Source: Desnuesiella massiliensis (GTDB lineage: Bacteria; Bacillota; Clostridia; Clostridiales; Clostridiaceae). From it: a stretch of 64,000 nucleotides of DNA. Position numbers and translations under genes: made by a program. How positions within the stretch are numbered: the stretch's first letter is position 1; every line of letters begins with the position of its first letter. This document shows, one piece after another, positions 33,800-42,954 of the stretch. The notes below the pieces were generated by a model. It searched no databases. It saw only the letters and a program-made list of their open reading frames with translations, and had not been told where the DNA came from. The DNA is taken from contig NZ_LN879456.1 of assembly GCF_001403615.1 (NCBI RefSeq), positions 1,054,001 through 1,118,000 of the forward strand, in the 5' to 3' direction.

Positions 33800-34145
33800 C
33801 ATATCTTCCTTTAACCTTAAGTTTGTTATAAAAATCTTTAAGATTACTATATTGAGGAATTGCTTTATAAGCTTCAACCTTTTTTATTTCTTCCTCTGGT
33901 AACTCCATAAGTATTTCTACTCCTTTATTACCAGAGGAAATTACATATGCCTTTTCTCCTATTTTAACAATTAATATAGAATTATCCTTTGAAAGAGATA
34001 GTCTTTCCATAACTTTTAAATATTTAGTGTTTTGAATCTGTTGAAGCTTTCCTCCTCCATACTTAATAGATATAAAAAACAAAAATAGTATAAAAGGTAG
34101 GAAAATAGCAATTTTAAAAAGTAACACCCAAAATTCCATAATCAT
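33786..34145 (-). CDS. fliO: Flagellar biosynthesis protein FliO (FliZ)
   Basis: A 119-residue protein with one N-terminal helix and a short cytoplasmic domain (YLKVMERLSLSKDNSILIV, VISSGNKGVEILMEL). This matches the FliO/FliZ family that helps assemble FliP. It overlaps the start of fliP. No fliM or fliN/fliY gene precedes it, unlike the usual order. Confidence 0.87.
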   Translation of the reverse strand: MIMEFWVLLFKIAIFLPFILFLFFISIKYGGGKLQQIQNTKYLKVMERLSLSKDNSILIVKIGEKAYVISSGNKGVEILMELPEEEIKKVEAYKAIPQYSNLKDFYNKLKVKGRYDDEK

Positions 34146-34150
34146 CGTCC

Positions 34151-34675
34151 CTATTGAACTAAAATATCATCAAAATATATACTAGTTATTCTACCATCTT
34201 TAAACAGTGGATTAATCTTATCTAATAGTTCCTTTTTCAAATCCTCTTTACCTTTTTGAGTCATATCCGTAGCTTTTTTAGATGTCAATACAGTAATTAC
34301 AGAGTCCCTCAAAATAATTTTTTTAGGCTCCATTTCTTTTGCTAAATTTTTATTCTTTTTATCATATCCAATGGATATTTTAGCCTTTAAATATCTTTTT
34401 CCACCCTCGTCAGACAGATTTACTGTAAATTCTCCCAAATCAAAAATATTTTCATCAATTAGTAATACTGTTGGTATATTATTAGAGTTTACAACATTAG
34501 GAGTTACTGCTTGAGTGTTATTATTATCTTTAAAAAATATAAAAAATCCTGCAAAAGCTGCTCCACCTAATAAAATTAATGTTAATAGAATAATAATAAT
34601 AATTTTTAATCCACTACCACTACTCTTTTCTTTTTCTTTTTCTTTTTTATTAGCATTCACTTTCTTCTCAGCCAT
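34151..34675 (-). CDS. fliL: Flagellar basal body-associated protein FliL
   Basis: A 174-residue FliL: lysine-rich cytoplasmic N-terminus, one helix (LKIIIIILLTLILLGGAAFA) and a periplasmic stomatin-like domain with FDLGEFTVNLSD. It surrounds the stator and supports torque. Its ATG overlaps the motB stop (TAATG). Confidence 0.92.
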   Translation of the reverse strand: MAEKKVNANKKEKEKEKSSGSGLKIIIIILLTLILLGGAAFAGFFIFFKDNNNTQAVTPNVVNSNNIPTVLLIDENIFDLGEFTVNLSDEGGKRYLKAKISIGYDKKNKNLAKEMEPKKIILRDSVITVLTSKKATDMTQKGKEDLKKELLDKINPLFKDGRITSIYFDDILVQ

Positions 34676-35412
34676 TATTTTTTCTTCTCCTTTTCTGTAG
34701 CTACTATTAATATGTTTACCCTTCTATTCATAGCCTTATTATCTGCAGTGTCATTTGGTGCCACGGGCTTAAATTCACCATAGCCTGCTGCTGAAAACCT
34801 TACAGGATTATGACCTCTCTGTTCCACAAAATATCTTACTACATTTACTGCTCTAGCAGTAGATAACTCCCAGTTACTTTCAAACTTAAAGGTATTAATG
34901 GGTAAATTATCAGTATGCCCTTCCACTATTATATTGTTAGGAAAGGTGGAAATCAAACTGTTTATCTTATCTAAAATACTCTTACTATTATCCTTTAAAT
35001 CAGCTTTTCCAGACTCAAATAGTATATTATCCCTAAGCTGGATTATTACACCTCTCTCATCTTCTTTAATTTGTACTGAAGACTGCATATTATTCTTCTC
35101 AATAAACTCTTTCACTGTTGAATACATATCAGTAGCTTGTCCAACATTTTGTGCAGCATCTGTATTCATATCTTCTCCAACTAAAGGAGCATTCCCAGTA
35201 TTTATATTATATTCTAATATTGAAGTTCCTCCTTGACCTGAAAGAACTGTTTGCATTGCAGCAGATAGATTTTTTAGCTTTTGAGCATCTACTGTTGAGA
35301 AAGAATACAGCAATATAAAGAAGGTTAATAATAAAGTTACAGTATCAGAGTAGGTAGCTAACCATTCTTGTCCAGAAGGGCCACCATTTGATTCCGTTTT
35401 CTTTCTTGCCAT
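34675..35412 (-). CDS. motB: Flagellar motor stator protein MotB
   Basis: A 245-residue stator subunit. The single helix carries the ion-binding aspartate D23 in ATYSDTVTLLLTFFILLY, and the OmpA-like peptidoglycan-binding domain has VEGHTDNLPI and NRRVNILI. Ion choice (H+ or Na+) cannot be read with certainty. It follows motA by 2 bases. Confidence 0.95.
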   Translation of the reverse strand: MARKKTESNGGPSGQEWLATYSDTVTLLLTFFILLYSFSTVDAQKLKNLSAAMQTVLSGQGGTSILEYNINTGNAPLVGEDMNTDAAQNVGQATDMYSTVKEFIEKNNMQSSVQIKEDERGVIIQLRDNILFESGKADLKDNSKSILDKINSLISTFPNNIIVEGHTDNLPINTFKFESNWELSTARAVNVVRYFVEQRGHNPVRFSAAGYGEFKPVAPNDTADNKAMNRRVNILIVATEKEKKK

Positions 35413-35414
35413 TA

Positions 35415-36218
35415 TTATGCAACTCCTTCTTGCAATTTTGTAACTTCACCATATTTTTTTCTTTCTTCAGGAGATAAATAACATATTAATTTCTCTTCCA
35501 CTATTCTTGGATTTACACCAGATTGTATAGCCAAAATTCCTTCTAGAAGCATTTCATTAAGTCCAGATTCCTTTTCACTTCTTAAAGCTAATTTTGCGGC
35601 CATAGGTGTGAAGATTAAATTCGCCATAACAGCACCATAAAAGGTTGTTATTAAAGCAACAGCCATACCAGAAGCAATCTTGCTTGAGTCATCTAATCCA
35701 TCAAGCATTTGGATAAGTCCTATTAAAGTACCTATCATACCAAAAGCTGGAGCATAGGCCGCCCACGATTTTAGCATGTCTATACCTATTTTGTGTCTCT
35801 TCTCCATTTCTCCTATTTCAAGTTCCATTATTTCCCTAATAGTTTCTGGCTCAATTCCGTCTATAACCATCTGTAAGCCTTTTTTTAGATAATCATCCTC
35901 TATATTTGAAACTTCATCCTCTAAAGATAACAAGCCTTCTCTTCTCGCCTTTTTTGAAAGGCTTGAGAATCGTTCAATCATATCTATTTTAGATGATTTA
36001 AGTTCTTTAAAGGATTCTATTATAATTGAACCTAGTTTGCTTACTTCTCTAAAAGGATAATTAATTAAAAGAGAACAGAAGGAACCAAACCCTGTAATTA
36101 TAATGGATGGAAAATCATAGAATATCTTTAATTTAGATCCTCCCAAACTCATTCCCCATAGCAATAATATAATACCTGCTACGACACCTAGTAAGGTCAT
36201 TAAGTCTTGCTTTTTCAT
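35415..36218 (-). CDS. motA: Flagellar motor stator protein MotA
   Basis: A 267-residue MotA/PomA protein with four helices. The cytoplasmic loop and the third helix region are conserved (LKSWAAYAPAFGMIGTLIGL and ALITTFYGAVMANLIFTP). It forms the ion channel and torque-generating ring with MotB. It follows flbD by 13 bases. Confidence 0.95.
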   Translation of the reverse strand: MKKQDLMTLLGVVAGIILLLWGMSLGGSKLKIFYDFPSIIITGFGSFCSLLINYPFREVSKLGSIIIESFKELKSSKIDMIERFSSLSKKARREGLLSLEDEVSNIEDDYLKKGLQMVIDGIEPETIREIMELEIGEMEKRHKIGIDMLKSWAAYAPAFGMIGTLIGLIQMLDGLDDSSKIASGMAVALITTFYGAVMANLIFTPMAAKLALRSEKESGLNEMLLEGILAIQSGVNPRIVEEKLICYLSPEERKKYGEVTKLQEGVA

Positions 36219-36231
36219 GTCTAAATGCCTC

Positions 36232-36423
36232 CTAAATACTTAAAGTAAAAATCCTATTTTTATATTTTATAACTCTATTAACTACTTCTTCTGTGGTTTC
36301 TAACACTATGTACTTTTTTCCATTGACTAAAGTAATTAATGTTTCAGGTACTTCTTCTATTTTTTCTATATGTTCTGCATTTAAAATAAACTCTTTATGG
36401 TTAAGACCGGTAACATTTATCAT
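36232..36423 (-). CDS. flbD: Flagellar protein FlbD
   Basis: A 63-residue protein of the FlbD/SwrD family: MINVTGLNHKEFILNAEHIE, then VNGKKYIVLETTEEVVNRV. In Bacillus SwrD increases motor torque. The ATG at 36423 lies 5 bases after AGGAGG; the earlier ATG at 36453 belongs to the adjoining repeat element and is rejected. Located between flgE and motA as in related genomes. Confidence 0.92.
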   Translation of the reverse strand: MINVTGLNHKEFILNAEHIEKIEEVPETLITLVNGKKYIVLETTEEVVNRVIKYKNRIFTLSI

Positions 36424-36439
36424 ATAAACCTCCTTCATA

Positions 36440-36590
36440 AATTCACAATGCACAGTTCACAATTCACAATTAAGGACATTTTTCTGAGCAAAGCTTAGAA
36501 AAATTATAAATATAAAATTATCTGATTTTTTTCGACTAGCGAAAAAAATCTTCCTTAATTGTGCATTGTGCATTGTGAATTGTGCATTAA
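36440..36590. repeat. Heptad inverted-repeat element, copy D, inside the flagellar operon
   Basis: Both ends are well kept: left AATTCAC-AATGCACAGTTCAC-AATTCAC-AATTAAGGA; right TCCTTAATT-GTGCATT-GTGCATT-GTGAATT-GTGCATT. Inside are two small hairpins, ATTTTTCT...AGAAAAAT (36477-36506) and GATTTTTTTCG-ACTAG-CGAAAAAAATC (36523-36550). Unlike the other copies it has no long GC-containing terminator, in keeping with its site within an operon between flgE and flbD. Confidence 0.8.
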
Positions 36591-36611
36591 AATAAGTTAT
36601 TCATTAAAAAA

Positions 36612-37685
36612 CTATCTCTTTAGATTTATGATATCCTGAAGAATCTCATCCCCAGTGCTTATCATCTTACCGCTAGCCTGGAAGGCTCTGCTTGCCACTA
36701 TCATATCTGTAAATTGCTCCGCTAGATCTACATTGGACATCTCCAGCATACCTTGAAGCATATCTCCATAGCCCTTGCTATTATCTTTTGTTGGGTCAGT
36801 TCCTATTCCACTCCTTACCACAGCATTTCCTGAGTTTGCAGAGTTTAAATAAAGATTTCCTCCTAGTTTCTCTAATCCAGCTGGGTTTTTAAAAGAAGCC
36901 ATGGCTATTTGACCCAATACAGCTACTTGTCCACCTTCTACTACTCCTTTAATTAAACCATCTTTTTCAATGGAGAAAGAAATTATTCTCTTTTGAATAG
37001 CACCAGAACCAGTACCTGAACCAACAAAAATCTTTTCAGGTATTCTAAGTGTCTTTAATCCATCATTTGCCTTTAGATTTGATGCTGTTCCTGATACTGA
37101 ATCTGCATCAACAAAAATGATGTTACCGCTAGCATCTATACTGCTTGATACAGCTGATGCTGCTCCTGCTCCTGATCCTGTTGGTTTCATACCGTTACCA
37201 CTAACAGAATATCCCAACACTCTATATCCATCTGAAGTTAAAAGATTTCCTTCTGTATCTAATATAAAGGATCCATCTCTAGTATACATAATACTTAAGT
37301 TGCTACTACCGCTCAACTCATGATTTGCGTCTACAACTAAAGAAGTATTATCAAAGGTCCTTGGACCTTTAGCTACCATAAAATAACCTTCTCCATCTAC
37401 AGCTACATCTAGGTTTCTTGAAGTAGGCTGCATCATACCTTGATACACTACAGTGTCTATCCCTGCAAGCTTTACTCCTAATCCTACTTGCTTAGGGTTA
37501 ACCCCTCCTGTGTTTAAAGCTGGCCCTGAAGCTTTACCTGCACTTTGGCTAAGCATATCCTGAAATCTAACTCTAGAAACCTTAAAAGAAGTTGTTCCAA
37601 CGTTAGCAATATTATTACCTATAACATCTAGCTTTGTTTGATTTACCTTCATTCCACTGATACCGGAATACATGGATCTTAACAT
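36612..37685 (-). CDS. flgE: Flagellar hook protein FlgE
   Basis: A 357-residue hook protein. The N-terminal SGMKVNQTKLDVIGNNIANV, the middle LDVAVDGEGYFMVAKGP and the C-terminal SNVDLAEQFTDMIVASRAFQ are conserved. Residues about 160-210 are rich in Ser, Gly and Ala, the variable surface domain. It forms the curved joint between rod and filament, with length set by FliK and growth capped by FlgD, both encoded upstream. A repeat element separates it from flbD. Confidence 0.92.
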   Translation of the reverse strand: MLRSMYSGISGMKVNQTKLDVIGNNIANVGTTSFKVSRVRFQDMLSQSAGKASGPALNTGGVNPKQVGLGVKLAGIDTVVYQGMMQPTSRNLDVAVDGEGYFMVAKGPRTFDNTSLVVDANHELSGSSNLSIMYTRDGSFILDTEGNLLTSDGYRVLGYSVSGNGMKPTGSGAGAASAVSSSIDASGNIIFVDADSVSGTASNLKANDGLKTLRIPEKIFVGSGTGSGAIQKRIISFSIEKDGLIKGVVEGGQVAVLGQIAMASFKNPAGLEKLGGNLYLNSANSGNAVVRSGIGTDPTKDNSKGYGDMLQGMLEMSNVDLAEQFTDMIVASRAFQASGKMISTGDEILQDIINLKR

Positions 37686-37773
37686 ATATATGACCTCCTA
37701 TTATAAATTGCAAATTAATTTTCCCTTGCTTCCATCCTTCCGCAAGGTTAGAGCCTCCTTTTAAGGTCCAGCC

Positions 37774-38160
37774 CTATAGAATCACTACACTATCTATGTT
37801 AGTGAATATATTTTCTTTAGTTCTTTCCTTTTGCACTGCAGTTATTATAGTTCTGTTTTCAATACTAGCCACCAAAGCTATATCTTTGTATAGCAGCACT
37901 GAGTTTTTACTTCCTTTTTCCTCTGCTAAATTTATTCCCTCATTAATTTTCTTCATATCACCATCATCTAGTTCGATATCTTTAATTCTTTCTGCAGCAT
38001 GATTTGATATTTTAAAACTATCCTTTGATTGAATCTCCTTCTCCAGTATAGCTTTAAAGCTTTCCTTAGTATTGTTAGAAATTCTTTCTTTGTTTACATT
38101 ATTATACTGAGGGAAATTTCCTACTTCATAAAGCTTACCATTAATTACTCTAAAGCCCAT
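37774..38160 (-). CDS. Flagellar operon protein (TIGR02530-type)
   Basis: A 128-residue cytoplasmic protein found between flgD and flgE in many Gram-positive flagellar operons. The segment FKISNHAAERIKDIELDDGD and the C-terminal KENIFTNIDSVVIL fit this family. Its function is not established; a role in hook assembly is inferred from position. It lies 13 bases after flgD. Confidence 0.85.
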   Translation of the reverse strand: MGFRVINGKLYEVGNFPQYNNVNKERISNNTKESFKAILEKEIQSKDSFKISNHAAERIKDIELDDGDMKKINEGINLAEEKGSKNSVLLYKDIALVASIENRTIITAVQKERTKENIFTNIDSVVIL

Positions 38161-38173
38161 TCTTTATTCACTC

Positions 38174-38926
38174 CTAGGGAACATCAACTTTTATTACATT
38201 ATCAAGAGGTATGGTCTTAATTTCATCCTTCCCTTCCACTTGAACCTTTAACTTCACAATACCGTTTTCTCTTACTACTCCCTTAACTATTCCAACAATG
38301 TTTTTCTCCTCTGGCTTTTCTCCTTCTGAAGTACCGCCTTCACTACCAGTTCCTTGAGAATCTTTAACATTAAATTCTACTTTCTTCCCAATCATTGAAG
38401 CTCCTGCAAGTAGTGATGTATTTCCATTTAAGAAATCTAATCTATAATCTGGTACATCTAAGACACTATCAATTTCTGATGAATCAAATTCATATACATC
38501 TACTTTGCCATCTTTGTTAAGTTCTACACCTATTTTAAATTTATCTCCAATCTTTGTCACAGTTCTTACTATGCCTGCTACCTGCTTACCTGCCCCATCT
38601 ACTAATTTTAAAGTAATTCCCTTCCCTACTAAATTATTAGCAGCATAGGAAGACATGGTGTTGTTTAAATTATACATCTGTTCCATGGAAGCAAATTGAG
38701 CCATCTGTGCAATGAATTGAGTGGAATCTTTGGAGTTCATAGGATCCTGATTAGAAAGCTCTGCAGACAGTATTTTTAAAAAGGCATTCTTATCCATAGC
38801 ACCATTAGACTTAACTATCCTAGTACCTCTTTTTGTTTTGCCAGCTTCTTCATTTCCTATAGCAGTCTTAGGCCTTTGGAAATCAGAAGGTGCCTTGGTA
38901 TTAGTTTTTACATTAACATCACTCAT
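38174..38926 (-). CDS. flgD: Flagellar hook capping protein FlgD
   Basis: A 250-residue hook scaffold protein. The N-terminal signature DKNAFLKILSAELSNQDPMN and SKDSTQFIAQMAQFASMEQM is clear; the C-terminal part is a beta-rich domain with a Gly/Glu/Ser-rich loop (GTGSEGGTSEGEKPEE). It caps the growing hook and is exported. It follows fliK by 13 bases. Confidence 0.93.
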   Translation of the reverse strand: MSDVNVKTNTKAPSDFQRPKTAIGNEEAGKTKRGTRIVKSNGAMDKNAFLKILSAELSNQDPMNSKDSTQFIAQMAQFASMEQMYNLNNTMSSYAANNLVGKGITLKLVDGAGKQVAGIVRTVTKIGDKFKIGVELNKDGKVDVYEFDSSEIDSVLDVPDYRLDFLNGNTSLLAGASMIGKKVEFNVKDSQGTGSEGGTSEGEKPEEKNIVGIVKGVVRENGIVKLKVQVEGKDEIKTIPLDNVIKVDVP

Positions 38927-38939
38927 TACAATACCTCCT

Positions 38940-40352
38940 TTAAGCTAATATACTTACATTGCTATTCAAAAGCTTGTCCTTTTGTTCTGAGCTAACATTT
39001 AATTGTTCTAGTGTTAACGTTTCTTCTTCTCTTATAACGGAATTTTTACCGCTTCCGTTTTCGCTTTGATTTTGTCTGTTTTGATTATCTGAAAAACCTT
39101 GTTGCTTAAAGAAAGTAGTATCTTCGTTATAAATATTAATAGTAACTTCATTTACCTTAAACTGAGAATTGTTTAAGTTTTCGTTTAATTCTTTTATGTT
39201 AGCATGAAGAAGATTATAAGTATCCTTGTTATTAGTAGCTAGATTAGCCTTCATAATTCCAGCTTCCATAGTTAATTTGATAGTTATCTGTCCAAGTTCC
39301 TTTGGATATAATTTTACCGTCAGCTCTTTAAGGTTATTTACATCCATGTATTTTACAGCTTTAATTATATCTGCATTAAAAGTACTTTTATTTACCACCA
39401 TATTTTCAGCAGAAGGTATTTTCTCTACATCTCCATTAAACTTAGTAAGGTTTTGCATAAACATATTTATCTTATTGCTCTTACCTTCATCACTGCTTCT
39501 AACTAAGGAGTTTAGTAGTTTTTCTTCCTTATTAGCTGCATGAGCATTAGTATCTGATGCTCCTTGTTCTTCTGTGCCACTTTCTGTAAGAATCTTGCTA
39601 ATACTTTCTTCTTTAATGATTGGCTCTAAGTCCGTTACATTCTCTGGAGTACTGGTAGCTACTTTATTTTCTGTATTTTCTTCTTTTAAAATCTTGTTTA
39701 TTAAGCCTTTAATTTGTGTCAAATTATCGCTATTAGCATCTACAGCATTTTCATTAGAATTTGGTATAAACTCCCATAAGCTTTCAAGATCTAATGACTC
39801 CTCAGAAGTTAAGGGCACTGATTCTAAATTATTTACTAGCTCCTTTAATGAATTTAGCAGACTATTGTTTTCCTTAAGCATATTAGCTAAAGCTACTATT
39901 TGTTGCTGAGGAGCATTTATGTTTTCTGCAGCGCTAATTAATTCTTTTATGCTGTTAACCAAGGCTTTATCCTCTGGCTTCATTTCGGAATTAGCATCTT
40001 TAGCTATAGATTGTAGCAGCTGCATAATAAGCGTGGCTATATCTTTAGTTATTTCTTTTTCAGGAGCTTTTTCAGCTAGGACATCTTCAGAATCATTATC
40101 TTTAACCTTTTCTAGCTCTTGTTCTCCAGTATTTACATTTTTTTCTGATTTATTTAGATTTTCGGCACTATCTTTTAATGACTTGTTTTCTGATAATGAT
40201 TTATTTTCTGAAGTCTTTTCACTCTTAGAGCCTTGAGCATTATTGAGTAATAAGTTCTTAAACATATCTTCCTTATTTCCCACCGCATTTTTGTCTTTAA
40301 CTTTAGCATTGTTTATATTTTCAACGCTTTTTACTAATGGCTTTATTTGCAT
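38940..40352 (-). CDS. fliK: Flagellar hook-length control protein FliK
   Basis: A 470-residue protein with a long, low-complexity N-terminal region rich in Asn, Glu, Ser and Lys (the ruler part) and a conserved C-terminal domain (LKELTVKLYPKELGQITIKL, MKANLATNNKDTYNLL). The C-terminal domain acts on FlhB to switch export specificity. N-terminal composition is unlike neighbouring genes but is normal for FliK. Confidence 0.92.
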   Translation of the reverse strand: MQIKPLVKSVENINNAKVKDKNAVGNKEDMFKNLLLNNAQGSKSEKTSENKSLSENKSLKDSAENLNKSEKNVNTGEQELEKVKDNDSEDVLAEKAPEKEITKDIATLIMQLLQSIAKDANSEMKPEDKALVNSIKELISAAENINAPQQQIVALANMLKENNSLLNSLKELVNNLESVPLTSEESLDLESLWEFIPNSNENAVDANSDNLTQIKGLINKILKEENTENKVATSTPENVTDLEPIIKEESISKILTESGTEEQGASDTNAHAANKEEKLLNSLVRSSDEGKSNKINMFMQNLTKFNGDVEKIPSAENMVVNKSTFNADIIKAVKYMDVNNLKELTVKLYPKELGQITIKLTMEAGIMKANLATNNKDTYNLLHANIKELNENLNNSQFKVNEVTINIYNEDTTFFKQQGFSDNQNRQNQSENGSGKNSVIREEETLTLEQLNVSSEQKDKLLNSNVSILA

Positions 40353-40356
40353 TTTC

Positions 40357-40794
40357 TCACCTCCTTTCAGTCTTTCTTATATAGGAGTAAAGAGCAAATT
40401 CATCATTATTTATCTGCTCGATCCTATTCTGTTCTTTCACAAAGCTATCTAATTTTTTTTCCTTTAATATCTCTACTGTCTTTCTATCAATTTGCTTTCT
40501 CTTCAAATCTTCCCTTTTTTGTTCTAAGACAAATACCTTCTTCTCTAATTCTTTAGAAGTTTCATTTATACTGGTATTAATAACATTTAAATAATTCTTT
40601 TTTATTTTTTGCTGAATTAGAGTTTCATTTTTATTTATAACATTATATTTATTATAGTTTTCTTTAAGATTATTTAATTTTTCTTCTGTTTTAAGTTTTT
40701 GTTGCTGCGCTTCCTTAAATACTCTCTTACTTTCATCTTCCTTGGATATTCTAATATCTAATAGCTTTTGAAGTTTAAAATTAAAGCCCATCAT
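40357..40794 (-). CDS. fliJ: Flagellar export chaperone FliJ
   Basis: A 145-residue protein that is almost entirely coiled coil, starting FNFKLQKLLDIRISKEDESK, as usual for FliJ. FliJ forms the central stalk of the FliI ATPase ring and links it to FlhA. Identification rests on size, coiled coil and location between fliI and fliK. Confidence 0.88.
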   Translation of the reverse strand: MMGFNFKLQKLLDIRISKEDESKRVFKEAQQQKLKTEEKLNNLKENYNKYNVINKNETLIQQKIKKNYLNVINTSINETSKELEKKVFVLEQKREDLKRKQIDRKTVEILKEKKLDSFVKEQNRIEQINNDEFALYSYIRKTERR

Positions 40795-40855
40795 AATTTC
40801 TATATCCTCTCTTAATTGTATTTCTCTTCTAAAATTACACTTATGTATATGAAGA

Positions 40856-42163
40856 TCAGCTAAACATATTTTTTAATCTTTCAATACTTTCTGAAAAATC
40901 TGAATGGTCTTTAATACCTTGTCTCAAATAATTTATAATATTATCATAATAATTAATAGCTAAATCCACTTTTTTATTACTGCCTTTTACATAGGCTCCT
41001 ATATTAATCAAATCCTCCGAGTCTTTATAGGTAGCCAATAAATCTCTGGCAAAGGAAGCTGTCTGCTTATGTTTATCCTCTGCAATTTCTGGCATAAGCC
41101 TGCTGACACTGTTTAAAATATCTATAGCAGGATAGTGATTCTTATGGGCTAGAGATCTAGATAATACTATATGTCCATCTAAAATACCTCTTACGGCATC
41201 GGCTATTGGCTCATTAAAATCATCACCATCCACTAACACCGTATAAAAAGCCGTAATAGACCCTTTATCAGACATTCCTGATCTTTCCATAAGTCTCGGA
41301 AGCATTGCAAATACAGAAGGTGTATATCCTTTTGTAGCCGGAGGTTCTCCTATGGCTAATCCCACTTCTCTTTGAGCCATAGCAAAACGAGTTACAGAAT
41401 CCATCATCAAAATAACCTTTTTGCCTTGATCTCTAAAGTACTCAGCTATGGCAGTAGCCGTAAAGGCTCCCTTTAACCTTATTAAAGCGGGTTTGTCCGA
41501 GGTGGCGCAAACTATTATAGATTTTTTTAGTCCCTGCTCTCCTAGATCCTTTTCAATAAAATCTAAGACCTCTCTTCCCCTCTCTCCTATAAGAGCAATA
41601 ACATTCACGTCTGCCTGTGCTTCTCTAGCGATCATGCCTAAGGTAGTACTTTTTCCTACTCCACTACCAGCAAATATACCTATTCTTTGTCCCTCTCCAC
41701 AGGTTAAGAAACCATCAATGGCTCTTACTCCTGTAGGTAAAATATTTTTAATTCTTCTTCTTTTAAGAGGGTCAGGAGGCTCTCGGTCTAAGGCATAATA
41801 ATCTCCACTAGTTATTTCTTCATCCTTTAGAGGGTTACCTAATCCATCTAATACTTTTCCAAATAGGTTATCACTGCACTTTACACTAAGGGGCCTACCT
41901 TGAGGTACTACCTTACACCCTGGTGCTATACCTATCAATTCTCCTAGGGGCATCAGTATTACATTATCATCCTTGAAACCCACTACCTCACAATATATAG
42001 GGTGATTTTTTTCATTATACACAATGCATAATTCACCTACGAAGGATTTTATCCCCTCTACCTCTACAGTTAATCCAATTACTTTTTTTACCTGACCTTC
42101 ATAATGAATAGTATCACATTCAATAATCTTATTAATTAGGTAATCAAAGTTTATATCAATCAT
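40856..42163 (-). CDS. fliI: Flagellar export ATPase FliI
   Basis: A 435-residue F1-beta-like ATPase. The P loop GSGVGKST is at 166-173, with VIALIGERGREVLDFI, LMMDSVTRFAMAQREVG and the FliI signature GYTPSVFAMLPRLMERSG. It powers unfolding and release of flagellar export substrates, with FliH as regulator and FliJ as stalk; both genes flank it. Confidence 0.96.
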   Translation of the reverse strand: MIDINFDYLINKIIECDTIHYEGQVKKVIGLTVEVEGIKSFVGELCIVYNEKNHPIYCEVVGFKDDNVILMPLGELIGIAPGCKVVPQGRPLSVKCSDNLFGKVLDGLGNPLKDEEITSGDYYALDREPPDPLKRRRIKNILPTGVRAIDGFLTCGEGQRIGIFAGSGVGKSTTLGMIAREAQADVNVIALIGERGREVLDFIEKDLGEQGLKKSIIVCATSDKPALIRLKGAFTATAIAEYFRDQGKKVILMMDSVTRFAMAQREVGLAIGEPPATKGYTPSVFAMLPRLMERSGMSDKGSITAFYTVLVDGDDFNEPIADAVRGILDGHIVLSRSLAHKNHYPAIDILNSVSRLMPEIAEDKHKQTASFARDLLATYKDSEDLINIGAYVKGSNKKVDLAINYYDNIINYLRQGIKDHSDFSESIERLKNMFS

Positions 42164-42186
42164 CAGCTAAGCCTCCCAAAATTCAA

Positions 42187-42954
42187 CTACCCTAATATTT
42201 CTTTTCTTATCTTATCTAAACTATCATCTATATCTACCACTACACTACCATTATTTTTCTCAATAACCACATTACCATCTTCTAGTATATTGTCTTCTAC
42301 AACAAATACTTCAGCCTTCATAGCTAATCGCTCTTTCCAGGCTTCTAGCTGAGATTTTAAATGAGACACATACTTACCTTTACATCTTATAACGCAAGAA
42401 CTAGCACTTCTCGATTCGCCTAAAGCTTCAAAAATTATGTTATCTAGAGAAGAGTCTTTCTCTAACTCCCTTTTTAATATATGACCTGCTATAGTTAAAG
42501 ACAATTGAATCAATTCTTCTTTCTTTTCTTCAAAGTATTTAACATACTGATCTTGAGCGCTTAAAAGTATAGATTTTGCATTATTCACAATATCTTCCGC
42601 TTCTTTTAGAGCTTTTTCAATATTAGCATCATAAGCCTCTTTATAGCCTTGATCATGCCCTTGGCTATACCCTGAAGTCACACCTTCTGAATATCCTTTT
42701 TCGTAAGCCTCTTTTTCTAATCTATGAGCGTCTTCTATGGCTTTAGAGGATATTTCATCGCTCTGTTTCCTAGCGTTTTCCAATATGGATTTTGCAAGAT
42801 TTTCATAGTTTTCTATCATCTTCTCAGAAACTTCTTCATTTATATCTTCTAACTGAACTTCAGATAGCTTATTTGTAAAGTAAGAAGTGTCTACTAGCTT
42901 TTTACCTTGAGTTTCCACTCTGCTATTTTTTATGACACTATAAAATGATTGCAT
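42187..42954 (-). CDS. fliH: Flagellar export ATPase regulator FliH
   Basis: A roughly 255-residue protein with a central helical region containing glycine-spaced repeats (GYSEGVTSGYSQGHDQGYKE, the GxxxG pattern of FliH) and a C-terminal FliI-binding domain. The frame starts with a GTG at 42963, but AGAGG upstream favours the ATG at 42954. It overlaps the end of fliG by about 17 bases. Confidence 0.9.
   Translation of the reverse strand: MQSFYSVIKNSRVETQGKKLVDTSYFTNKLSEVQLEDINEEVSEKMIENYENLAKSILENARKQSDEISSKAIEDAHRLEKEAYEKGYSEGVTSGYSQGHDQGYKEAYDANIEKALKEAEDIVNNAKSILLSAQDQYVKYFEEKKEELIQLSLTIAGHILKRELEKDSSLDNIIFEALGESRSASSCVIRCKGKYVSHLKSQLEAWKERLAMKAEVFVVEDNILEDGNVVIEKNNGSVVVDIDDSLDKIRKEILG

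Noticed and set aside
36424..36453. Longer FlbD start (MHCEFMKEVY)
   Set aside because: These codons lie in the heptad repeat element and the flbD ribosome binding site; AGGAGG clearly points to 36423.
39574..40236. Two plus-strand open frames over fliK
   Set aside because: They are complements of the repetitive FliK N-terminal region and have no ribosome binding site.
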